Assembly (NCBI RefSeq): GCF_001421165.1
Contig: NZ_LMKB01000005.1
Span: forward strand, 879,874-943,873
Length of the DNA: 64,000 nt
DNA from: Frigoribacterium sp. Leaf8
GTDB taxonomy: Bacteria; Actinomycetota; Actinomycetes; Actinomycetales; Microbacteriaceae
Reading direction: 5' to 3'
Every line of letters begins with the position of its first letter. Position 1 is the first letter of the stretch. Shown in pieces: positions 21,444-30,480 of this stretch. The notes below the pieces were generated by a model, which did not search any database, was not told the origin of the DNA, and worked only from the letters and a program-made list of their open reading frames with translations. The position numbers and the translations under genes are program-made.

Positions 21444-24002
21444 ATGTCTGCCCAAAAATCGAAGCCCACGTCAGCCATCGGGGCACTCTTCGGATTCGTC
21501 GGCTTCAGCGTCCTGGCCGGCCTCCTGGTGACCATCGGCGTGACACCGGCCATCGCGGTCGCCGGCATGACGGCCTCGAGTTCGATCGGCGTCTTCGAGT
21601 CGATCCCCGAGTACATCGAGATCGGCAAGCTGCAGCAGCGCAACACGCTGTACGCGACCCAGGGCGGGCAGCAGGTCCCCTTCGCGACCCTCTACAGCGA
21701 GAACCGCGTCGAGCTCTCGTGGGACGAGGTCAGCCCGAACCTCAAGACCGCCGTCGTCGCCGGCGAGGACCGTCGCTTCTACGAGCACGGCGGCGTCGAC
21801 GTCACCTCGCTCGTGCGCGCGGCCGTGGGCTCCGCAGGCGCCGGCGAGTTGGGCGCGAGCGGTGGCGGCTCGACCCTGACGATGCAGCTCGTCCGCAACA
21901 TCCGCATCGCGCAGTCGCAGCAGCTGCCGACGGCGGACGAGCGCGACGCCGCCTACAAGGAGGCGACCACCACGACCCTCGACCGCAAGCTGGAAGAGAT
22001 GAAGTTCGCGATCGGGCTCGAGAAGAAGTACAGCAAGGACGACATCCTCCTGGCGTACCTCAACATCGCGTACTTCGGCGACCAGACCTACGGCGTGCAG
22101 GCCGCCGCCCAGCACTACTACAACAAGAGCGCGGCCGACCTGACGGTCCCCGAGGCCGCGAGCCTCATCGCGATCGTCCAGTACCCGGACTCGCGCAACA
22201 TGTCGACGCCCGAGAAGTACCCGGCCAACAAGGCCCGGCGCGACGTCATCATCAAGTCGATGCTCGCCGAGAAGGACATCGACCAGGCGACGGCCGACGC
22301 CTCTCTGGCCACGCCCGTCGAGAGCTACGTCGTCCTCACGGCGCCCACGCAGGGCTGCGGCGCGGTCACGGTCCCCTCGGCCGCCTACTTCTGCGACTAC
22401 GTGAAGAAGAGCATCAAGGACCTCGCCGTCCTGGGCTCGTCTCCTGAGGAACGCCAGGCCAACTGGAACACCGGTGGTTACGACGTCTACACGACGCTGA
22501 ACCTCGACCTCAACGAGAACGCCAAGGCGCAGGTCGACAAGTACGCTCCGGCCAGCGAGGCCAACTTCCAGCTGGGCAGCGTGGTCGACAGCGTCGAGGC
22601 CGGTACCGGCCGCGTCGTCGTGATGGCACAGAACACCACGTTCTCCGAGACGTCGAGCCCCGACCGCACCCTCACCTCGGTGAACTACAGCACCGACCGG
22701 GACTACGGCGGATCGATCGGCTTCCAGCCCGGTTCGACCTACAAGCCCTTCACCCTCATCGACTGGCTCGAGCAGGGGCACGGCATCTACGAGAGCGTCA
22801 ACGCCAAGCCGCGGACGTTCAACATGACCATCGACGGCAGCCGGGGCAACAAATACGCCCCCAAGAACGACGCGGGCGAGCAGCCCGGCCAGATGAGCGT
22901 CGCGGACGCGACGGCCAAGTCGATGAACACGGCCTACGCGGCCATGGCCGAGAAGCTCGACATCGCCGACATCAACGGCGTCGCGAAGAAGCTCGGCGTT
23001 CACCGTGCCGACGGGGGCGAGATGCACGACTTCGCGTCGTCGATCCTCGGCACCGCCGACGAGATCGCGCCGCTGACCATGGCGACCGCATACGCCGGGA
23101 TCGCCGCGGGCGGCGTCTACTGCTCGCCGATCATCGTGGACAACATCAAGGACGACAAGGGTGTCGACCTCGGCGGCCAGCCGCAGTCGTGCAGCCAGGT
23201 CGTCGACCCCCAGGTCGCCGCGGCCGCCGCGGTGGCCATGCAGGGCCTCTGGCGGAACGGCACCGGCGTCGGCGGCCTCCCGGCGGACGGCTACCCCGAG
23301 ATCGGCAAGACCGGCACCACCGACCTCAAGGACCAGATCTGGATCATCGGCGCGACGTCGAAGATCGCCACGGCCGTGTGGCAGGGCGTCGCGGACGGCC
23401 CCAAGAAGAGCCTCCGCAGCTACAACTCCCCCAACCTGGCCGGCTCGACCAGCTACGCGACGGCCCGCGTGCAGTACTTCAAGGCCGTCCAGAGCGTCAA
23501 CAACACCGTGTACCCGGGAGGCGCGTTCGGCGAGGCCTCGGGCGCGGTGCTCCGCGGTTCGGGCGTCGCCGTGCCCGACATGGCCGGCACGACGCCCTCG
23601 GCCGCCCAGGCGCTGCTGAGGGGCGTCTCCCTGGTCTACGCGGACGGTGGCACCCAGCCGTCGGCCCTGCCCGCGGGTCAGGTCATCGGCTCGGACCCCG
23701 CCGTGGGCAGCGTCGTGTCCAAGGGCACGACCGTGAAGGTCTTCACCAGCGACGGCAGCGGCGCAGCCGCGGTCCCGGACGTGACCCGGCAGAAGGTGGG
23801 CGACGCGGTCAAGTCGATCGGCGGAGCCGGGTTCGACGCGTCCAAGGTGTCCATCGCGGGCTTCACGCCCGGAGACGGGAAGAACGCCTGCCAGGTCGCC
23901 TCGACGAATCCTGCCGCCAACACGTCCGTCGCGAAGGACTCGGCCATCGGGCTGACCGTCTACGGCGACAGGGACGGCAACGACCCGGGCAACTGCGCGT
24001 GA
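21444..24002 (+). CDS. Class A penicillin-binding protein with PASTA domains
   Basis: The 852-residue bifunctional peptidoglycan glycosyltransferase/transpeptidase is of PonA type. It has a short cytoplasmic N-terminus and a membrane anchor (about residues 15-45). In the GT51 domain, Glu108 lies in EDRRFYEHGG and GGGSTLTMQLVRN follows. The transpeptidase domain has SxxK at Ser431 (GSTYKPF), SMN and KTG at 622-624. Two PASTA repeats close the protein, each beginning VPDM/VPDV, and may sense muropeptides. The start at 21444 is fixed by a leaderless -10. The stop overlaps the metallophosphoesterase start (GTGA), so the two are one transcript. Confidence 0.95.
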   Translation: MSAQKSKPTSAIGALFGFVGFSVLAGLLVTIGVTPAIAVAGMTASSSIGVFESIPEYIEIGKLQQRNTLYATQGGQQVPFATLYSENRVELSWDEVSPNLKTAVVAGEDRRFYEHGGVDVTSLVRAAVGSAGAGELGASGGGSTLTMQLVRNIRIAQSQQLPTADERDAAYKEATTTTLDRKLEEMKFAIGLEKKYSKDDILLAYLNIAYFGDQTYGVQAAAQHYYNKSAADLTVPEAASLIAIVQYPDSRNMSTPEKYPANKARRDVIIKSMLAEKDIDQATADASLATPVESYVVLTAPTQGCGAVTVPSAAYFCDYVKKSIKDLAVLGSSPEERQANWNTGGYDVYTTLNLDLNENAKAQVDKYAPASEANFQLGSVVDSVEAGTGRVVVMAQNTTFSETSSPDRTLTSVNYSTDRDYGGSIGFQPGSTYKPFTLIDWLEQGHGIYESVNAKPRTFNMTIDGSRGNKYAPKNDAGEQPGQMSVADATAKSMNTAYAAMAEKLDIADINGVAKKLGVHRADGGEMHDFASSILGTADEIAPLTMATAYAGIAAGGVYCSPIIVDNIKDDKGVDLGGQPQSCSQVVDPQVAAAAAVAMQGLWRNGTGVGGLPADGYPEIGKTGTTDLKDQIWIIGATSKIATAVWQGVADGPKKSLRSYNSPNLAGSTSYATARVQYFKAVQSVNNTVYPGGAFGEASGAVLRGSGVAVPDMAGTTPSAAQALLRGVSLVYADGGTQPSALPAGQVIGSDPAVGSVVSKGTTVKVFTSDGSGAAAVPDVTRQKVGDAVKSIGGAGFDASKVSIAGFTPGDGKNACQVASTNPAANTSVAKDSAIGLTVYGDRDGNDPGNCA

Positions 24003-24967
24003 GCCCACGGAGCACCGGCGGGCCGAGCGCCCTCCAGACGACGGCCGTGACCGCAGCAGCGGGCGCGGCCGTCGGCCTCGGGGCGCTGGCCTGGGGCGTG
24101 TTCGTCGAACGCAACCGGTTCACCGTGCGGCACGAGGTGTTGCCCGTCCTCGAGCCCGGCTCCCGGACGCTGACGATCCTGCACCTGTCCGACCTGCACC
24201 TCGCACCCTGGCAGGCCGAGAAGCAGGAATGGATCCGCGGCCTCGCCGTGCTCGAACCCGATCTCATCGTCAACACGGGCGACAACATCGGCCACGAGGA
24301 CGCCCACACCGCGCTCGAGTACGCCCTCGAGCCCTTCCGAGGCGTCCCCGGGGTCTTCGTCAACGGCTCCAACGACTACTACGGACCCTCTCCCAAGAAC
24401 CCCCTGGCGTACTTCGGCGGCCCGAGCAAGGCCCACCGCACGCCCGTCGACCTCGACGTCGACCGGATGCAGTCGTTCTTCACCGACCAGCTCGGCTGGC
24501 TCGATCTGAACAACAGGGCCCGTGCGCTAGAGATGCGAGGCTCGCGACTCGAACTCTTCGGGGTCAACGACGCCCACCGCGGCTGGGACCGCCTCGACCG
24601 CATCCCCGGTGCCCTCGACGACCTCCGCGAGAACGTGGGCTGGCAGGACGACCACGGTGGGCCCGACCCCATCAGCATCGGCGTCACCCATGCGCCGTAC
24701 CAACGCGTGCTCAACTCGTTCGTCAACAACGGTGCCGACGTCATCTTCGGCGGGCACACCCACGGCGGACAGGTCCAGGTGCCCGGCTACGGTGCCCTCG
24801 TCACCAACTGCGACCTGCCGCGCAGCAAGGTCAGCGGTCTGACGACCTGGAGCCACGCCCGCAAGACCGCACACCTCGAGATCTCGGCCGGTCTGGGCAC
24901 CTCGATCTACGCCCCCGTGCGGTTCTCGTGCCGCCCCGAAGCCGTGATCGTGACCCTGACGGCCTGA
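23999..24967 (+). CDS. Membrane-anchored metallophosphoesterase
   Basis: This 322-residue calcineurin-like phosphoesterase has an N-terminal membrane anchor (AAAGAAVGLGALAWGVF). The metal-site motifs run in order: LSDLHLAPW, NTGDNIGHED, GSNDYY (the GNHD box with Ser in place of the first Asn-flanking residue), THAPYQ and GGHTHGGQ. Similar genes are regularly found directly behind PonA-type genes in actinobacteria, which suggests a cell-wall or lipid-phosphate substrate, but none is proven. GTG 23999 is chosen for its GTGA overlap with the PBP stop. Confidence 0.9.
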   Translation: MSPRSTGGPSALQTTAVTAAAGAAVGLGALAWGVFVERNRFTVRHEVLPVLEPGSRTLTILHLSDLHLAPWQAEKQEWIRGLAVLEPDLIVNTGDNIGHEDAHTALEYALEPFRGVPGVFVNGSNDYYGPSPKNPLAYFGGPSKAHRTPVDLDVDRMQSFFTDQLGWLDLNNRARALEMRGSRLELFGVNDAHRGWDRLDRIPGALDDLRENVGWQDDHGGPDPISIGVTHAPYQRVLNSFVNNGADVIFGGHTHGGQVQVPGYGALVTNCDLPRSKVSGLTTWSHARKTAHLEISAGLGTSIYAPVRFSCRPEAVIVTLTA

Positions 24968-25005
24968 GCACGACCGGAGTGACACGAGCAGGCCCGAACA
25001 TGGGC

Positions 25006-25011
25006 TATTCT
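25006..25011 (+). promoter_or_regulatory. -10 hexamer upstream of tRNA-Pro
   Basis: TATTCT lies 34 bases before the tRNA-Pro gene, in an otherwise GC-rich gap. Confidence 0.5.
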
Positions 25012-25045
25012 TGTCAGGTTGCTTCACGTGAGAACGCGAAGACAT

Positions 25046-25122
25046 CGGGGTGTGGCGCAGCTTGGTAGCGCGCCTCGTTCGGGACGAGGAGGTCGTGGGT
25101 TCGAATCCCGCTACCCCGACCA
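25046..25122 (+). tRNA. tRNA-Pro (anticodon CGG)
   Basis: The 77-nt gene includes an encoded CCA. Acceptor CGGGGTG pairs with TACCCCG, with one G-U pair. The anticodon stem is CCTCG/CGAGG with loop TTCGGGA (anticodon CGG, reading CCG). The T loop TTCGAAT is intact. A strong intrinsic terminator follows at once. Confidence 0.97.
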
Positions 25123-25124
25123 CA

Positions 25125-25163
25125 ACAAATGGCTCCACCTTCGGGTGGAGCCATTTGTTTTTC
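25125..25163 (+). terminator. Intrinsic terminator of tRNA-Pro
   Basis: A 15-bp stem (25125-25139 with 25144-25158) capped by a UUCG tetraloop is followed by a run of T. Confidence 0.92.
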
Positions 25164-25285
25164 TGTGCTCGTTGGTTCGCCCTGCGGGCGACACGAATCG
25201 GCGACACGAATCGGCGCCACCTTCGGGTAGGGCCGGTTTCTTCTCGTGTTCGCCGCTTCGCCGGTTCGCCCTCGGGCGACACCGG
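25135..25285. repeat. Imperfect tandem duplication of the terminator module
   Basis: Two diverged copies begin CACCTTCGGGT (about 25135 and 25217) and each ends in a TTCGCCC...GGGCGACAC hairpin. Between them GCGACACGAATCG occurs twice exactly (25188-25200, 25201-25213). The stretch fills the gap between tRNA-Pro and tdk. Confidence 0.65.
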
Positions 25286-25891
25286 TCAGGCGAGGCGGCC
25301 GCCGGACTCGGCGAGATAGCAGGCGCCGCAGAGCGACTCGTACGTCACCTGCTGACCGTCGATGGCGACCTGGTCGCCGTCGAACACGAAGCGGTCACCG
25401 ACCGTGCGCGCCGTGAAGACCGCCTTGCGACCGCAGCGGCAGATCGTCTTGAGTTCTTCGAGAGAATGGGCCACCTCGAGCAGCCGCCGGCTACCGGGGA
25501 AGGCCACCGTGCGGAAGTCCGTCCGGATGCCGTAGGCCAGCACGGGGACGTCGTCGAGGATCGCGATGCGCAAGAGGTCGTCGATCTGGTGGGGCGCCAG
25601 GAACTGCGCCTCGTCGACGAGCAGACAGGCCAGGCTCGACCCCGTCTCGGCCCGGACCGCGTCACGGCGGGCCGAGAAGACCTGGCGGACCTCGTCGTCG
25701 GGGGCGAAGGTGACGTCCGCGGCCCGGGTCACGCCCAACCGCGAGACGATGGCGTCGTCACCCTTGGTGTCGACGCCCGGCTTGGCGAGCAGGACCCGCT
25801 GACCGCGTTCTTCGTAGTTGTAGGCCGCCTGCAGCAGAGCCGTGCTCTTGCCGCTGTTCATCGCGCCGTAGCGGAAGTAGAGCTTGGCCAC
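25286..25891 (-). CDS. tdk: Thymidine kinase
   Basis: The 201-residue type II thymidine kinase serves pyrimidine salvage. The P-loop GAMNSGKST is at residues 9-17 and the base/Walker B element LLVDEAQFL lies mid-protein. The zinc module is represented by CRCG and, near the C-terminus, CGACYLAES. The GTG start shares one base with the stop of the response-regulator gene (TAGTG), so tdk is the last gene of a signalling operon, an unexpected place for a salvage enzyme. Confidence 0.95.
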   Translation of the reverse strand: MAKLYFRYGAMNSGKSTALLQAAYNYEERGQRVLLAKPGVDTKGDDAIVSRLGVTRAADVTFAPDDEVRQVFSARRDAVRAETGSSLACLLVDEAQFLAPHQIDDLLRIAILDDVPVLAYGIRTDFRTVAFPGSRRLLEVAHSLEELKTICRCGRKAVFTARTVGDRFVFDGDQVAIDGQQVTYESLCGACYLAESGGRLA

Positions 25892-26640
25892 TACTGCAGG
25901 TAACCGTCTTCGGCGGCCCGACGGATGAGCTCGGACTTCTTGCTGGCCGGACGGTTGGCCTTGGCGTACTTCTCGCGGACGCGCCGGAGGAAGGTCTTCG
26001 CCGTCTCGTACTGCACGTTCATCTGCGCGGCGACCTCGTTGGTGCTGAAGCCCGAGACGTACAACCGGAACGCCTCGGCCTCGCCGGCGCTGAGCTTGGG
26101 CCGGGTCTGGTTCGCGGCGCCGGCCGGCAGGGGACGCCAGTCGCGCTGCGGGGAGTTGTCGCGGGCGACGCCCATGACCTGGCGGGCCGCGTCCATCACC
26201 TCGCGCATGGGCAGGGTCTTCGACAGGAACGCCGACGCTCCCGCCTCGAGGGCACGCTCGCGCGACTCGCGGGTGTCGAGACTGGACAGCACGACGACCT
26301 TGGCCCCGGCGGCCCGGCAGGTGCGCACGCGGGCCTCGATCGAGACGGGCTCTTTCAACTGGAAGTCGAGGAAGACGAGGTCGGTCGGGAAGTTGTCGCT
26401 GTGCACCAGCTGCAGCCAGGTGTGCGCCGTCAGGACGAGGTCGAAGTCGTAGGCGTTGACGTTGATCCAGCTGCTGAGGCTGTCGAGGAGCACCTCGTGG
26501 TCGTCGAGGATCGCGAGCCGGACGCGGCGAGCGGGCGGTGCCTCGGAACCCGGGCCGACGGTGGCCCAGGAAGGTGATGCGACGGGCCTCCCGAAGCCCG
26601 GACGGTGGGACGAGCGGCCGCTCGGCTCAGTGCTGGTCAT
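25891..26640 (-). CDS. Response regulator, LuxR/NarL type
   Basis: The 249-residue DNA-binding regulator has a disordered N-terminal extension of about 38 residues. Its receiver domain has the acidic pair Asp46-Asp47, phospho-acceptor Asp92 in VFLDFQL, and Lys141 in AFLSKTLP. The LuxR-type helix-turn-helix reads LSAGEAEAFRLYVSGFSTNEVAAQ and is less canonical than usual: VQYETAKTFLRRVREKY replaces the standard STVKxHxxxIxxKL. It overlaps the preceding membrane-protein gene by 14 bases and the tdk start by one, in an operon with the histidine kinase at 27796-29037. Confidence 0.9.
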   Translation of the reverse strand: MTSTEPSGRSSHRPGFGRPVASPSWATVGPGSEAPPARRVRLAILDDHEVLLDSLSSWINVNAYDFDLVLTAHTWLQLVHSDNFPTDLVFLDFQLKEPVSIEARVRTCRAAGAKVVVLSSLDTRESRERALEAGASAFLSKTLPMREVMDAARQVMGVARDNSPQRDWRPLPAGAANQTRPKLSAGEAEAFRLYVSGFSTNEVAAQMNVQYETAKTFLRRVREKYAKANRPASKKSELIRRAAEDGYLQ

Positions 26641-27799
26641 AAGAAAACCTTAGTGTCAGAAGCGACGGCGCCCGGTCGACCCGCAGGTCGCCCGAGACGA
26701 GGCGCAGCACGGTCAGACAGGGGGCGAGCGACCGTCGTGCGGCGACGGCCGAGCCCCCTGACTCGAGCTCGATTGTGATGCCGACCCGCGCCTCCTCGGC
26801 CTCGAGCACGACCCGGAGCGAGCGGACGTCGGCGGCCTCGACGTCGTCCACCGTCGCGACGAGGGCCCAGAGGGCGGTGCGGTGCTCGGGGCCCAGGAGA
26901 TCGGCGAGCCGATCGGGGTCGACGACCTCGGCGGGCACCCGGCGGCCGGGTGCGGCGAGACGCCGGGCCAGCCACGTCGCGTCGGCGTCGGCCACCAGGG
27001 AGGCGCGCAACGCGTCGGCCACGCGCCGGGCCTCGTCGGCGTCCCCCTCGACGATCCGGCCGGATTCGACGAGCCGTGCGAAGAACGGCACCACCTCGCG
27101 GTTGAGGACCGTGACACGGTCCTGCTGGACCGACCGGGCGAGGGTCACCCTGAGGTCGTCGGTGCTGGCCCTCCGGAATCCCGTTGCCCGCGAGACCCAC
27201 CCCTCGACATGGGCCACGAAGACCCCGGAGAAGGTCGCCGACGCGGCGGTCAGGGCGAGCAACGGGGTGAGGGCGACGACGACGTACGACGCGGTGGGCA
27301 CCGGTGTGACGAAACCCGGCGCCTCGACCAGGACCACGAGGGCGAGGACCACGGCCACGGCGCCTCCGGCGGCGAGGATCTCGCGTGCCGAGCGGTACGG
27401 GGCCACCCCGAGCAGGAGCACCCCGGAGACGATCCCCGCCCAGTCGTCCCGGACGAAGGGATTGCTGCCGGAGGTGGCCAGGGCGGATAGGACACCCGCC
27501 ACCGCACACGTCGCGGCGACGCACCAGAGCGCCCGCGGCCCGAACGGTGCCCGCAAGGGGCCGGCCGACACGACGAGTGCGACGCCACCCGCGGCCACGG
27601 CGACGAGTGCACCGACCGCGGCCCCCGGCGAGGACACGTCGGAGGCCCGCATCAGCGTGCCGACCACGGCGACGAGCAGGGCGGCGAGGGCCGCCCCGAA
27701 GGTGATCGGTCGGGCCGCCAGGGCGCCGAGGGGGTCGACCTGCTGGGGTGATCGATCGGAGGCGCGCCCGAGGGCACGAGGAGGGGCGGGGAAGGTCAC
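26627..27799 (-). CDS. Unrecognised membrane protein between kinase and regulator, possibly a degenerate sensor
   Basis: I do not recognise a named family. The 390-residue protein has about seven hydrophobic segments in residues 30-230, then a soluble region of about 160 residues. That region contains a helical stretch (DRVTVLNREVVPFFARLVESG) and ends in beta-rich sequence, where a histidine kinase would have its dimerisation and ATPase domains. No phospho-acceptor His-Asp pair, N-box or DxGxG box is visible. It may be a non-catalytic sensor partner of the adjacent kinase. GTG 27799 forms a GTGA overlap with the kinase stop; the end overlaps the regulator start by 14 bases. Confidence 0.75.
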   Translation of the reverse strand: MTFPAPPRALGRASDRSPQQVDPLGALAARPITFGAALAALLVAVVGTLMRASDVSSPGAAVGALVAVAAGGVALVVSAGPLRAPFGPRALWCVAATCAVAGVLSALATSGSNPFVRDDWAGIVSGVLLLGVAPYRSAREILAAGGAVAVVLALVVLVEAPGFVTPVPTASYVVVALTPLLALTAASATFSGVFVAHVEGWVSRATGFRRASTDDLRVTLARSVQQDRVTVLNREVVPFFARLVESGRIVEGDADEARRVADALRASLVADADATWLARRLAAPGRRVPAEVVDPDRLADLLGPEHRTALWALVATVDDVEAADVRSLRVVLEAEEARVGITIELESGGSAVAARRSLAPCLTVLRLVSGDLRVDRAPSLLTLRFSYDQH

Positions 27800-29037
27800 G
27801 CGGGCACCCCGTCCTCGGTGGCGACGTCGCCGACCACCGGCGCCCCGGCGGCGAACGGGACCCGCAGGACGATCGACGTCCCGCTGCCGGGGGACGACCA
27901 GACCTGCACGTGACCGTGGACGCGTGCGAGACGGCCCTCGACCGAGGCCGTCAGTCCGAGACGGTCGGGGGCCACCGCCGCCGTGTCGAAGCCGACTCCG
28001 TCGTCGATCACCATCACGGTGAGGTCGGTGCCGTCGCCGAAGACGACGAGCTCGGCCCGGTCGACCCCGCTGTGGCGGCTCACGTTCACGAGGCACTGTG
28101 CGACCGCCAGGCCGAGGGCGTCCCCGGTGACGGGGTCGAGGCGACCGACGGCCGAGACGTCGCCGGTCACGGCCACCTCGAGGCCGCCCGATCGCGACTG
28201 CTCGACGGCCGCGTGCAGTCGGCTGGCCTCCCAGCCGTCGGCGGCCGTCACGGCGGCCTCGGAGGGCACCGACCCCGGTGAGAGCCAGTCGCGCCCCACG
28301 AGGAGCTCGAGATCGGCCGCGATCGACCGCGCGGTGTCGGGCGACAGAGGACCGGGGCGGGCGGTGGCCACGGCCGCGAGATGCCCGAGGATCGTGTCGT
28401 GGACGAGGGCCGCGGCCTGCTGCTCGATGTCGACACGGATGCCCTGCACCTGCTGCTCGAGTGCGGACCGGTGCAGCCGCGGCTGAGCCGACCGCGCGCG
28501 TCCCCGCGACGCCTCGGCGTGACCGGTCACCACCGCGACCAGGACGAAGGCCAGCAGGGCGGTCACGTCGAGCCGCAGGGAGGCCCCCGTGTGCCAGGTC
28601 GCCAGCTGCGTGGCGAGCTCGCCCGCCGCGTAACCCGCCGCAGCCCAGAGGAGACCCCGGCGGGGCCCGACGGCGGTGCTGCCGACCATGATGAGGGCGA
28701 TCTTGGGCAACGAGAGCGAGAACGCGTCCGACGCCTGCACCGCCGCGACCTGCGAGAAGAGGGTGACGGCGTACCAGTAGAGGGCGGCGGTCCCGACGAT
28801 CAGGTAGGCGAGGTGGGCCGTCGTGGACCGCGTGCGCTCGACCACGACGAGCAGGACGACCATCGGGAGGAGCGAGACCAGAGCGGGCCAGAGCAACAGA
28901 TCGGGCGTGGCGGCCTGTTTCGTGAGCAGGAGGGCAGCCGCCGCCGCGAGGACGGTGGCCGCGATCGCGTGGCAGGCCCTCGACACCGAGTCGCCGAGCG
29001 CCGTCGGCGCCAGGTGGGCAGGGAGGCCGAGCAGCAT
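27796..29037 (-). CDS. Membrane sensor histidine kinase, NarX-like subfamily
   Basis: The 413-residue sensor has about five to six membrane segments (residues 20-175) and little extracellular sequence, so the signal is probably sensed in or at the membrane. The dimerisation helix contains LVHDTILGHLA, with His213 as the likely phospho-acceptor. The ATPase domain shows N-box NVSRHS, G1 DDGVGFD and G2 SSPGSGTS. AGGAGG stands seven bases before the ATG. It is the first gene of the operon kinase, membrane partner, LuxR regulator, tdk, joined throughout by overlapping start and stop codons. Confidence 0.9.
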   Translation of the reverse strand: MLLGLPAHLAPTALGDSVSRACHAIAATVLAAAAALLLTKQAATPDLLLWPALVSLLPMVVLLVVVERTRSTTAHLAYLIVGTAALYWYAVTLFSQVAAVQASDAFSLSLPKIALIMVGSTAVGPRRGLLWAAAGYAAGELATQLATWHTGASLRLDVTALLAFVLVAVVTGHAEASRGRARSAQPRLHRSALEQQVQGIRVDIEQQAAALVHDTILGHLAAVATARPGPLSPDTARSIAADLELLVGRDWLSPGSVPSEAAVTAADGWEASRLHAAVEQSRSGGLEVAVTGDVSAVGRLDPVTGDALGLAVAQCLVNVSRHSGVDRAELVVFGDGTDLTVMVIDDGVGFDTAAVAPDRLGLTASVEGRLARVHGHVQVWSSPGSGTSIVLRVPFAAGAPVVGDVATEDGVPA

Positions 29038-29214
29038 GGGGCCTCCTCGGCTCGTTCGTGGTCAGGACAGATCATGACAGAAGCCGGACCTGGGCTGTAC
29101 CCCGACATGTGGGGCCAGTGCGGGTGTCGCGCAGGCAGAGCGCTTCTTCTTGTGCCCCGTTCTGGTCGAGCGGGGCACGACACCCCGTGCCGATGACCTC
29201 TGGTCCTCGGAGGC

Positions 29215-30402
29215 TCAGAACAGTCGCGGCTGTGATCGGGCCCCGCCCGGCAGTTCGTGGGCGATGAGGGCGCGCGGGACCGCGGAGTCACCGGCACCGG
29301 CACCGACGGCCAGGTCGGGGATGTCCGCCAGGCCGCCCGTCCCAGCGGCAGGGGCCGCGCCGGTGCCGTTGAGGCCCATCAGTCGCAGGGAACGCGCGCT
29401 GTCGTCGAGTGCGGCGGAACGCATCGACCCCGTGGCCGGGTCGGCCCGCCCCTTCTCTAGGCCGTACTCGCGCAGCAGGGGCCGAAGCCGTGCGGCCAGC
29501 CAGGAGCGGTACCCCGTCGGGGCGTAGGTGCCCTGGGCGTAGAGCGCACGGTACTTGCCCACGAGTTCGGGGTGCTCACGCTCGAGCCAGGCGAACCACC
29601 ACTCCTTGACCCCGGGCTTGAGGTGCAAGGCGCTGTACATGACGCTCGACGCGCCCGAGTCGCGGACGGCGGCGAGCGCGGCGTGCAGGTGGTCGAGGCC
29701 GTCGGTGAGGTAGGGCAGCACGGGCATCATGAACACCGAGCAGGACAGCCCCAGCTCGCGGGCCGCGGAGACGGTGGCCAGGCGGGCCGCCGTCGTCGGC
29801 GTGCCCGGCTCGACCGACTGCTGCAGGTCGTCGTCGTAGACGGCGATCGACATGGCCAGGTCGACGGGCACGTGCTGCGCCGCCTCGGCGAGCAGGGGCA
29901 GGTCGCGCCGCAACAACGTGCCCTTGGTCAGGATGCTGAAGGGCGTGCCCGAGTCGGCGAGGGCGGCGATGATGCCCGGCATGAGCCGGTACCGCCCCTC
30001 GGCGCGCTGGTAGGGATCGGTGTTCGTGCCGAGCGCGACCGGGTGGTGCTGCCAGGTGGGGCGGTGCAGCTCACGCGCGAGCACCTCGGCGACGTTGACC
30101 TTGACGACGATCTGCCGGTCGAAGTCGTCGCCGCCGTCGAGGTCGAGGTACTCGTGGGTGGGGCGGGCGAAGCAGTACACGCACGCGTGGCTGCAGCCCC
30201 GGTAGGGATTGATCGTCCACCCGAACGGGAGGGCCGAATCGCCACCCGGCACACGGTTGAGGGCACTCTTCGCGACCACCTCGTGGAACGTCACCCCCGC
30301 GAACTCGGGCGTCGTGACGGAGGTGATCAGGTTGTTCAATCGCGCCAGACCGGGCAGCGCCGAGGCGTTCTCGGTGTCGACCGCTTGCTCGGACCATCGC
30401 AT
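29215..30402 (-). CDS. Rv2578c-family radical SAM protein
   Basis: The 395-residue radical SAM enzyme has the [4Fe-4S] ligands Cys70, Cys74 and Cys77 in RGCSHACVYCFARP and the family start MRWSEQ. The reaction is unknown; relatives are sometimes annotated as spore photoproduct lyase-like. An ATG at 30420 lies inside a perfect LexA-type palindrome, so the ATG at 30402 is preferred. The palindrome ends seven bases before it and would cover the -10 region. Family knowledge, from memory: Rv2578c of M. tuberculosis belongs to the LexA regulon, which supports a DNA-damage role here. Confidence 0.9.
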   Translation of the reverse strand: MRWSEQAVDTENASALPGLARLNNLITSVTTPEFAGVTFHEVVAKSALNRVPGGDSALPFGWTINPYRGCSHACVYCFARPTHEYLDLDGGDDFDRQIVVKVNVAEVLARELHRPTWQHHPVALGTNTDPYQRAEGRYRLMPGIIAALADSGTPFSILTKGTLLRRDLPLLAEAAQHVPVDLAMSIAVYDDDLQQSVEPGTPTTAARLATVSAARELGLSCSVFMMPVLPYLTDGLDHLHAALAAVRDSGASSVMYSALHLKPGVKEWWFAWLEREHPELVGKYRALYAQGTYAPTGYRSWLAARLRPLLREYGLEKGRADPATGSMRSAALDDSARSLRLMGLNGTGAAPAAGTGGLADIPDLAVGAGAGDSAVPRALIAHELPGGARSQPRLF

Positions 30403-30409
30403 TCCCCCA

Positions 30410-30427
30410 TTCGAACACATGTTCGAA
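30410..30427 (-). promoter_or_regulatory. LexA/SOS box
   Basis: TTCGAAC-ACAT-GTTCGAA is a perfect 7-bp inverted repeat. It contains CGAAC-N4-GTTCG, the core of the Gram-positive and actinobacterial SOS box. It lies seven bases upstream of the radical SAM start. Confidence 0.85.
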
Positions 30428-30480
30428 CCAGGGTCAACCCGAGGCCCGCAGCACGGGGACGCGAGGCCCGGGGCGAGGCG

